Under the pieces are notes generated by a model. The model saw nothing but the letters and a program-made list of their open reading frames with translations. It was not told the DNA's origin and did no database searches. Of a stretch of DNA of 64,000 nt, positions 58,001 to 64,000 are shown in pieces. Source of the stretch: Ktedonobacteraceae bacterium (GTDB taxonomy: Bacteria; Chloroflexota; Ktedonobacteria; Ktedonobacterales; Ktedonobacteraceae); NCBI GenBank assembly GCA_035653615.1, contig DASRBN010000015.1, forward strand, positions 124,001 to 188,000, given 5' to 3'. The position numbers were made by a program, and so were the translations under genes. The number at the start of each line of letters is the position of its first letter. The stretch's first letter is position 1.

Positions 58001-60034
58001 TCAAATGCTTTCCAACGGTACAAACCCCATCACCCGCAGCGCGTTGTCCATCGTCTGCACCGTCGCCTGCACCAGGCGCGCGCGGAATGCCTTCACCCGT
58101 TCATCATCTTCTCTCACGATTGGAGGCGTGTGTTCGTAGAAATCGCTGAAATGGGATGCCAGATCAAACACGTAGGAGGCCAGCATGTGAGGAGCGAGCT
58201 GCCGGCTTGCCTCTGCCAGGCTTCTTGGATAAGCGTCGATCTGGCGCAGCAGTTCCCACTCGCTCTGCTCAAGTTGATCGGGCAGAGCGTCCAATCGCTC
58301 GGGAATCTCATAGCCCGTCTCCTGTAAGCGTCGCGCAATGCTATTGGCTCGCGCATAGGCATATTGCAGGTAGACTCCCGTATCACCGTTCGCGCGCAAG
58401 GTCTCGTTGATATCCAGCGCGATGGTCTGTTGTAACCCGAAACGGATCATATAGTAGCGAATCGCCGACGCCGCCAGGGCAGTTGCTGTTTCAGCAGGCA
58501 GGTCTGGCTTTGTCTCTCGCATGCGTGCAACCGCCGCGTTCACCAGGTCATCGGCTTTTACCTCGATACCTTTGCGCCCGGAGAACGCGTACACCTCGCG
58601 CCCATCCGATGTATCTATGCCCAGCTGCGCAGCGGTAGCGGCAGAAAGCGCGACGATCTCATAAGCCAGGTGGATCGAATTCTCCGCCTGCTCCACGTAG
58701 CCCAGCCGTCGCAGGCTCTCGTATACTACCTGCTGTGGGTACGTTTGGCGCACATCGATCACAGTGATTACTCGTTTCGCGTGTCCGAAGCGTTTGGGAT
58801 TCGCCTCTATCTCCGGCTCGATACCCTCTGCTGTTCCGCGCATCGACCATAGCATACGCCCATCATGTTGCCGTCCCCACGGCACAAAATGGAAGTGGAC
58901 ATCCAGATCATCGGAGAGGCCGAATTTCCACAACTGGTAAGCAATATCCTTCCCCGTATACGTCGCCGTCCCATCGCTCTTCACTAGAATCTTATCGCTG
59001 CTGCGCTCGCCATCTTCTGTCTGCGCTTCTCCATCGCCAAAGGGGATTACCCAGCAGCCAGCCGCTTTGCCCGTCTCAGGATGCTCCAACACTCCCCTAT
59101 CGCGCAGCATTTCAAACGTGCGTTTCCACAGCCCCGCCGTCAGGATCGCGGATTCCCAGGTCAGCAGATCATATGAGACATTGAGCCGCCCCATCGTCTT
59201 CAAGTGGGCCTGCACGATTTTGTGCGAGAGGTCGGCTGCCATTTCCGCGTATGGTTCGTCGCGATGCTCGATGGCGCGCAAAACTTCCTTGCGCCGTTCG
59301 AGCAATTCGGGATGGTTTTCATATGCCTTACCCACGGCAACATAGAGGCGCGAACAATAGTAATCAAAAGATTCGCCCGGCAAGCGCTCGATACCCTCCG
59401 GTATATCCAGTATGCCCTCATTGAGCACGGTGAACGCCACGATCACATCTGCCACCTGTACGCCTGTGTCATCAATATAATTCTCGGCCTCGACCTGGTA
59501 GCCCTGCGAGCGCAGCATACGCACAACAGTATCGCCAATAGAGGCATTGCGGACATGGCCCACGTGCGCAGCCTTGTTGCTATTGATACTTGTATGCTCG
59601 ACAACCACCTTCGTACCAACACCTACATCGCTTTGACCAAAATCCGCCCCCGCTTCCAGCACGCGCTCGATAATCTGCTGCCCTACCTGCGGATGGCTCA
59701 GCCGGAAATTGATATACCCCGGTCTGGTGGCCGTAACCTCTTCAATGGCGGGAATATGCATCGCGTTCAGTAGCGCGGCCAGCGCCTCAGCAATCTCCAT
59801 GGGCGGGCGCCCCAGCTTGTTCTTCCCTGCCCAGGACATCACAGGCATAGAATAATCGCCAAAACTGGCCTGCGCCGAGAAGCCGAGGTTAAAAGGCAAT
59901 TGCTCAATATCGCAATCTATTTGCTCTTGAGCAAGATAGGTTCGAACCGCCTGTCGAATAATTCGCACAAGATATTCATAAAGATCTTCTGGTTGTGTTT
60001 CAGCAGTTTCCGCTTCCTGACTGGTTAATGACAT
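58001..60034 (-). CDS. argS: Arginyl-tRNA synthetase
   Basis: A 677-residue class Ia synthetase. The N-terminal additional domain (about 15-125) ends before EHTSINSNKAAHVGHVRNA, the HIGH signature (HVGH). The KMSKS-equivalent zone is at RKGIEVKADDL, and the C-terminal DALR anticodon-binding domain runs from about 560. It charges tRNA-Arg, one of which is in this window. Its length is somewhat above the usual 550-590, with an insert near residues 260-340. A housekeeping promoter is seen at 60114-60142. It is convergent to the RocB-like gene. Confidence 0.93.
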   Translation of the reverse strand: MSLTSQEAETAETQPEDLYEYLVRIIRQAVRTYLAQEQIDCDIEQLPFNLGFSAQASFGDYSMPVMSWAGKNKLGRPPMEIAEALAALLNAMHIPAIEEVTATRPGYINFRLSHPQVGQQIIERVLEAGADFGQSDVGVGTKVVVEHTSINSNKAAHVGHVRNASIGDTVVRMLRSQGYQVEAENYIDDTGVQVADVIVAFTVLNEGILDIPEGIERLPGESFDYYCSRLYVAVGKAYENHPELLERRKEVLRAIEHRDEPYAEMAADLSHKIVQAHLKTMGRLNVSYDLLTWESAILTAGLWKRTFEMLRDRGVLEHPETGKAAGCWVIPFGDGEAQTEDGERSSDKILVKSDGTATYTGKDIAYQLWKFGLSDDLDVHFHFVPWGRQHDGRMLWSMRGTAEGIEPEIEANPKRFGHAKRVITVIDVRQTYPQQVVYESLRRLGYVEQAENSIHLAYEIVALSAATAAQLGIDTSDGREVYAFSGRKGIEVKADDLVNAAVARMRETKPDLPAETATALAASAIRYYMIRFGLQQTIALDINETLRANGDTGVYLQYAYARANSIARRLQETGYEIPERLDALPDQLEQSEWELLRQIDAYPRSLAEASRQLAPHMLASYVFDLASHFSDFYEHTPPIVREDDERVKAFRARLVQATVQTMDNALRVMGFVPLESI

Positions 60035-60113
60035 TACTCCTCACTCTCTTTATCTCTTCATAGACAAACCGCTCATAATGAGAGATATTCCCTGACCGGT
60101 ATATGTTTTCCCC

Positions 60114-60142
60114 ACTATAACCTAATGTATCTGTCCGGTCAA
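60114..60142 (-). promoter_or_regulatory. Promoter of argS
   Basis: On the minus strand TTGACC (60142-60137) and TATAGT (60119-60114) are 17 bases apart, 80 bases upstream of the argS ATG. No T-box-like leader is seen between them. Confidence 0.6.
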
Positions 60143-60189
60143 GGATTTTTCCAGAGCGCCATTCCCAAATCCCCTTCAGGACTCCAACA

Positions 60190-60214
60190 AGGACAGGGAT
60201 GAGTCGCTGTCCCT
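60190..60214. repeat. Family A-like repeat
   Basis: AGGACAGGGA...CTGTCCCTAG lies between argS and the LOG gene. The rest of the 60035-60308 gap holds only the argS promoter. Confidence 0.5.
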
Positions 60215-60308
60215 AGAGAACGGTATTGCAAGGACGCGCTATACTACTGAATGGGGCTAACGTCTCACAACTAAGAGCATTCATCATATGTACTATAAGG
60301 AAAAAGTT

Positions 60309-60893
60309 ATGCAACGTATCTGTGTGTTCGCGGGATCAAATAAAGGCAATCGTCCAGAATACGAAGAGGCGGCTCGCGCCCTGGGCCAGGAACTGGCGAA
60401 GCGCGAACTCGGCCTCGTCTATGGAGGCGCAAGTGTCGGCTTGATGGGCATCGTTGCCAATACAGTTCTGGCCGCGGGAGGCGAAGCCATCGGCGTGCTG
60501 CCACGCGGATTATTTCGCCGCGAAATACCGCATAAGGGCCTGACTGAGATGCATGAAGTCGGCAGTATGCACGAGCGTAAAGCGTTAATGGCCGATCTCG
60601 CGGATGGCTTCATCGCCCTTCCCGGCGGTTTTGGCACATTCGACGAACTCTTCGAAATCATTACCTGGGCACAGCTTGGATTGCATAAGAAGCCGGTTGG
60701 CCTGGTGAATGTCGCCAATTATTTCGAGCCATTACTTGCCCTTGTTCGCCATGCCTCGACAGAAGGCTTCATTCCAGAGATTCACCTGTCACTGCTCATG
60801 CATGAAGAGCATCCTGCCCTCTTGCTGGATCGCTTTGCGCAATACAAACCACTCGATACATCTTCTAAATGGGCCGATCTTCCAGAGCGATAG
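60309..60893 (+). CDS. LOG family protein (nucleoside-5'-monophosphate phosphoribohydrolase-like)
   Basis: A 194-residue Rossmann-like protein. ICVFAGSNKGN opens it, GGASVGLMG and the PGGFGTFDELFE signature are those of LOG proteins, which split cytokinin or other nucleoside monophosphates into base and ribose phosphate. In bacteria the role is often purine-nucleotide housekeeping. AAGGA lies seven bases before the ATG at 60309; an ATG at 60288 is upstream but lacks a ribosome-binding site. The small basic protein gene follows 110 bases later. Confidence 0.88.
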   Translation: MQRICVFAGSNKGNRPEYEEAARALGQELAKRELGLVYGGASVGLMGIVANTVLAAGGEAIGVLPRGLFRREIPHKGLTEMHEVGSMHERKALMADLADGFIALPGGFGTFDELFEIITWAQLGLHKKPVGLVNVANYFEPLLALVRHASTEGFIPEIHLSLLMHEEHPALLLDRFAQYKPLDTSSKWADLPER

Positions 60894-61003
60894 GAGGGAA
60901 GAGATGCAGGAAGCGTAGACCCCACTTGAGTATATCTGGTACAATACGGGTATCAACATGATGTCGGCTTTCATCTAGTAAGCGTTCATCAAAGGAGGTT
61001 TTT

Positions 61004-61120
61004 GTGGCTAACAAAGAGCAGAAAAAAGTGCAAAAGGCGCCGCCCAAGTCCAATAAACAAAAGAAAGAGATGCAAAAAGAGAAAAAAGCGGCTAAATCAA
61101 GCAAACAATCCGGGCTATAA
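61004..61120 (+). CDS. 38-residue Lys/Gln-rich basic protein
   Basis: A GTG at 61004 has the strong AAAGGAGG sequence five bases upstream. The frame codes for MANKEQKKVQKAPPKSNKQK and continues with more Lys, Gln and Glu to SKQSGL, then TAA. Nothing hydrophobic is seen, and the composition suggests a nucleic-acid or ribosome-binding small protein, or a disordered stress peptide. A long hairpin follows the stop at once. The good ribosome-binding site, intact frame and terminator make a real gene likely despite its size. No function is known to me. Confidence 0.7.
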   Translation: MANKEQKKVQKAPPKSNKQKKEMQKEKKAAKSSKQSGL

Positions 61121-61125
61121 TTTAC

Positions 61126-61191
61126 GGGAAACCACAAGGATACGCCCCTACCCCATCCATGTGGGGTAGGAGCGTATCCTTGTGGTTTCCC
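61126..61191. terminator. 30-bp hairpin after the small basic protein gene
   Basis: 61126-61155 pairs with 61162-61191 around a six-base loop with one mismatch, starting six bases after the stop. A T-rich stretch (CTCTTTTCATTTT) follows. The ACCACAAGGATACGCCCCTAC part also marks a family D repeat. Confidence 0.7.
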
Positions 61192-61357
61192 TCTTTTCAT
61201 TTTCCCCGTTCCTCTCTCCAATTCATAGAGATCAACACTTTTCCTCTTCTCATTCGTTAATGCTAGTAGACAGGTAGAAGCCCGCTCGCTCTTGACAGGA
61301 TTGTTACAATGCGGAAAGAAAAGCCATCCAATGTTGTAGATAACCTGCTCAAAGCGC

Positions 61358-62950
61358 GTGGGCCTATTGCTCGGCCATCTCGCGACGAGCGGGACAAGCA
61401 GAAATGGGGGTATTGTGCAGTATAAGCCTCACGACGATGCAAACAAACGCGAGCAGACCCCACAGCAACGGCAAGGGATGGCTCCAGGAAAGCCGGACAT
61501 GTACCGGGAGCAGGAAGATCAATGGGCCGTACTCCGGCATGAGGTGGAGGAGGAGGATATGAGGAGGCAAGACGAGCCAGGCCGGCCAGTCTGGGATCAA
61601 CGAGATACAGAGGATGACGCGATCTCCTCTCAGGCATCTCTGGATGATATGCTTGCGGAAGCGCCCAACCAGGTAGATATTGTTGTCGCGGGCATTGGCG
61701 GAGCAGGTATGAATGCCGTCAACCGCATGATTACCCGGCGCGTGCGCGGGGTGCGTTTCGTTGCCATGAACACCGATGCCCAGGTGCTTTCCCTATCCGA
61801 AGCCCCCGCGCGTATCTGTCTGGGGCAGCACATTACGAAAGGTCTGGGCGCCGGCGGTAACGCTGCTGTCGGAGCGCGTGCCGCTGCCGAGAGCGAAGCG
61901 GAGATTCAAGAGGCGCTCAATGGCGCCAATCTCGTTTTCATCGCCGCCGGTATGGGTGGAGGAACCGGCACCGGAGGCGCGCCGGTAGTCGCCTCGATTG
62001 CCAAAAAACTGGGTGCCCTCACCGTCGGAATCGTCACGCTGCCTTTCGCTTTCGAAGGCAGGCGCCGGCGGAAAATCGCGGAAGATGGCCTGGCGGCCCT
62101 TGGTGCCGAGATCGACGCGCTCATCACCGTACCCAATGACCGGCTCCTTGCTGTGACGGGAAAAGATCGCAGCCTCGCCGATGCTTTCAGGCTCGCGGAT
62201 GATGTGTTGCGCCAGGGCGTGCAGGGGATCGCCGAAGTCATTAATGTGCCAGGACTGGTAAACGTAGACTTTGCCGATGTTCGCAGCGTCTTGCGCGAAG
62301 CAGGTACCGCGTTAATGAGTATTGGCCAGGGGAAAGGACGCAATCGCGCCCAACTCGCTGCCCAGGAAGCCATTGCCGGGGGTTTTCTCAATGTAACCAT
62401 TCGCGGCGCGCAGCGCGTACTGTTCAATATCAGCGGTGGAGAAGATATGACATTGTTCGAGGTCAACGAAGTGGCCGAATACATTGGCAACGCGATCGAC
62501 AACAGCGCCGATATCACTTTTGGAGCCGTCATCGACCCCGCCCTGGATGATGTCATTCGTGTGACGTTGATCGCGGCAGGTATGGAGGAACTGCGAACAA
62601 AGCGCATTCCGGCTCTCAATGTAGAGCAATCACACACATCTTTTGTGACATCGCCTCGTGCAGGAACCGCTTCACCTGGGCTTTCTACGCCCCAGCAGCC
62701 GCCTTACGCACAATCTGTAGGGAAAGCGCCCCAGCCATCATCAGCGCCAAAACCTCCCCTTGCCCGGCCTGTTGGCCCGGCAGCATCAGGGCGGCCACAG
62801 CGCAGCCTGGATGATTTGCGCGGCCTGCGCGATATGGGCCGTCGCCAGGGTCAAGAACCCTCACGAGGGAAACCCCGGCAAACAAATGACGGCGATCCGG
62901 CAGAAGATGTTGGTGTAGATGTCCCCCCTTTCATCAAAAAGTACCGCTAG
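61358..62950 (+). CDS. ftsZ: Cell division protein FtsZ with long N- and C-terminal extensions
   Basis: A tubulin-like GTPase. The core is intact: VDIVVAGIGGAGMNAVNRM, then the tubulin signature GGGTGTGGAP, and the T7 loop NVDFADVRSVL that completes GTP hydrolysis on the next subunit. The C-terminal peptide DVPPFIKKYR is the usual tether for partner proteins. The N-terminal extension of about 100 residues is charged and Gln/Glu/Arg-rich, and the C-terminal linker is Pro/Ala/Ser-rich. The start is uncertain: a GTG at 61358 opens the frame, and a GTG at 61415 has GGGGG four bases upstream. No other division genes are adjacent. Confidence 0.9.
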   Translation: MGLLLGHLATSGTSRNGGIVQYKPHDDANKREQTPQQRQGMAPGKPDMYREQEDQWAVLRHEVEEEDMRRQDEPGRPVWDQRDTEDDAISSQASLDDMLAEAPNQVDIVVAGIGGAGMNAVNRMITRRVRGVRFVAMNTDAQVLSLSEAPARICLGQHITKGLGAGGNAAVGARAAAESEAEIQEALNGANLVFIAAGMGGGTGTGGAPVVASIAKKLGALTVGIVTLPFAFEGRRRRKIAEDGLAALGAEIDALITVPNDRLLAVTGKDRSLADAFRLADDVLRQGVQGIAEVINVPGLVNVDFADVRSVLREAGTALMSIGQGKGRNRAQLAAQEAIAGGFLNVTIRGAQRVLFNISGGEDMTLFEVNEVAEYIGNAIDNSADITFGAVIDPALDDVIRVTLIAAGMEELRTKRIPALNVEQSHTSFVTSPRAGTASPGLSTPQQPPYAQSVGKAPQPSSAPKPPLARPVGPAASGRPQRSLDDLRGLRDMGRRQGQEPSRGKPRQTNDGDPAEDVGVDVPPFIKKYR

Positions 62951-63010
62951 TTGCATTTGTATATTCTCGAGGTGAGACAGGCCGGTAAAGGCCTGTCCCA
63001 CCCCGTGAAA

Positions 63011-63283
63011 CTACTCTTTATCAGCTGCGACAGCGCGACCGCGCTCTCCGCCTTTTTTCCCAATTTTAGAATAGAACTCGGAGCCTTGCTGGCGCTTCGT
63101 GGACTCGCCACCTTTCTTTCCAATCTCAGCATAAAATTGTGGCCCACGTTTCTCCTTGACCGTTTCGCCGCCTTTTTTGCCGATTCTGGAGTAGAACTCC
63201 GCACCGTACTTTTCACGTACGGCCTGGCCGCCTCGCTTCGCCTTTTGTGACCCAGGTTCTGGTCCGCGTTTGTTATTTGCCAT
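63011..63283 (-). CDS. KGG-repeat stress protein
   Basis: A 90-residue, very hydrophilic protein with repeats of FYxxIGKKGGE and GPxxAKRGGQ. IGKKGGE is seen three times and the first repeat is AKRGGQ. This is the stress-induced KGG motif (con-10-like) found in proteins made in desiccation, sporulation or acid stress. Likely disordered, possibly DNA- or membrane-protective. It sits just beside FtsZ, convergent to it, and upstream of the larB gene on its strand. AAGGGCGAAACTTCT lies before its ATG. Confidence 0.88.
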   Translation of the reverse strand: MANNKRGPEPGSQKAKRGGQAVREKYGAEFYSRIGKKGGETVKEKRGPQFYAEIGKKGGESTKRQQGSEFYSKIGKKGGERGRAVAADKE

Positions 63284-63367
63284 AGAAGTTTCGCCCTTCT
63301 TAAACTCAAACTACCACACCAAACAAAGCGGTGAGACATCCTGCTGCCAGAACATCCCGCTGCTTCC

Positions 63368-64000
63368 CTACTGCGCTTGATGTTCTCGCGCCTGTGCCAC
63401 GCGATTAGCAATAATCGCGGCGGTACTTCCCGCGCCTACGCCGTTGTCGATGTTGACCACAGAAAGACCCGGCACACACGTTTGTAACATCGAAAGCAAC
63501 GCGGCGACACCTTTGCCGCCCATACCATAGCCAATTGAGGTTGGCAAACCAATAACAGGGACAGGAACCAGTCCTGCCACTACTGACGGCAACGCACCAT
63601 CCATACCCGCTGCAACAATGATCACATCCACACCGTTGGAGAGGAGATTCCGCAAGGGCTCCATCAGGCGATGCAATCCTGCTACCCCCACATCATAGAT
63701 GCGCGTTACATGACAACCCATCTCTTCCGCAATCAGAGCCGCCTCCTCTGCCACCGGAATGTCAGACGTGCCAGCACTGATTACACCAACAAGCCCTCCC
63801 GTGCTCCGTCGCACATAGTCAGGCCTGTAAATAACTACTGCCCGAGCCTGTTCGCGAATACGAAATTCGTTTCCCTGAAACTCCTCACGCAGTACCTCTA
63901 CGATCCCAGGTTGGACGCGACTGATAATCGCACGTCCAGAAGCCGAAAGCAGGCTCCTGGCCATCGCTATGATTTGCCCCGGCTCTTTTGTCTCCCCCAA
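63368..64000 (-). CDS. larB: Nickel pincer cofactor biosynthesis protein LarB, N-terminus beyond the window
   Basis: The reverse frame is open from the right edge to a stop at 63368, giving 210 residues without a reliable start. The C-terminal two thirds match the AIR-carboxylase-like LarB domain: GVISAGTSDIPVAEEAALIAE, VGVAGLHR, VIIVAAGMDGALPSVVAGL, PTSIGYGMGGKGVAALLSML and VVNIDNGVGAGSTAA. LarB carboxylates nicotinic acid adenine dinucleotide, the first step to the nickel cofactor of lactate racemase. LarC, LarE and LarA are not in view and would lie beyond the edge if present. Confidence 0.85.
   Translation of the reverse strand: MGETKEPGQIIAMARSLLSASGRAIISRVQPGIVEVLREEFQGNEFRIREQARAVVIYRPDYVRRSTGGLVGVISAGTSDIPVAEEAALIAEEMGCHVTRIYDVGVAGLHRLMEPLRNLLSNGVDVIIVAAGMDGALPSVVAGLVPVPVIGLPTSIGYGMGGKGVAALLSMLQTCVPGLSVVNIDNGVGAGSTAAIIANRVAQAREHQAQ

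Noticed and set aside
60035-60308. T-box leader for argS
   Set aside because: A plain promoter is seen but no specifier stem or antiterminator motif; the leader is only about 70 bases.
61906-62637. 243-residue minus-strand frame
   Set aside because: Antisense to ftsZ, which keeps GGGTGTGGAP.

Overview
The window is dense bacterial chromosome, moderately GC-rich, with no rRNA, no CRISPR array and no recognisable transposase. The gene content and style suggest a Ktedonobacteria-like member of Chloroflexota. Pointers are regulators built as an N-terminal HTH plus one membrane helix, a Ser/Thr kinase with a large extracytoplasmic domain, a long-tailed FtsZ, a KGG-repeat stress protein, a RocB-type peptidase beside arginase, and many dispersed palindromic intergenic repeats. 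The taxonomic call is an inference; no marker was searched.

Layout. 1-17 kb is almost entirely minus strand and oxidative: a partial SDR, a glycogen-debranching-like enzyme overlapping a type II NADH dehydrogenase, a second SDR, an M24 peptidase that has lost metal ligands, a GMC oxidoreductase with its gluconate-dehydrogenase-type small subunit and an internally duplicated membrane protein, a large FAD/Fe-S dehydrogenase, an enolase-superfamily enzyme and a ThDP-dependent oxidase/synthase. 17-25 kb holds a two-component system, an SDR, a divergent QueA-like protein, a CorA variant with GQN instead of GMN, a cupredoxin-like lipoprotein and a PEP mutase/isocitrate lyase-family enzyme. 25.8-35.4 kb is a sulfur-type block: a fused four-cluster Fe-S/NrfD protein, a molybdopterin catalytic subunit without Tat signal, a metallo-beta-lactamase/double-rhodanese protein and a TauE/SafE exporter, with a stress protein and an AAA+ ATPase between them. 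This looks like a cytoplasmic persulfide to sulfite to sulfate route (SoeABC-like).

35.7-44.8 kb has a hydrolase, RNase Z, a transmembrane Ser/Thr kinase, tRNA-Arg(UCG), two HTH regulators and a MarR/MFS operon. 44.7-49.7 kb is a minus-strand glycolipid module: a GH5 glucosylceramidase/sterylglucosidase-like hydrolase, a fusion of a CruF-type carotenoid hydratase domain with a PlsC-type acyltransferase, and a CruG-like GT2 glycosyltransferase. Together they predict synthesis and turnover of an acylated glycosyl-carotenoid or related lipid. 49.9-51.7 kb is an orphan beta-order DNA methyltransferase interrupted by a complete intein with LAGLIDADG motifs. 52-64 kb has a beta-lactamase-fold lipoprotein, an SPW-like protein, arginase, RocB-like peptidase, ArgS, a LOG protein, a 38-residue basic protein, FtsZ, the KGG protein and a partial LarB.

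A second layer is the repeats. At least four families of short palindromic sequence recur between genes. Several lie in stop codons or inside open reading frames, including both ends of the glycosyltransferase. Separately, very long perfect hairpins (stems of 19-38 bp) sit at gene ends, several spanning a stop codon.
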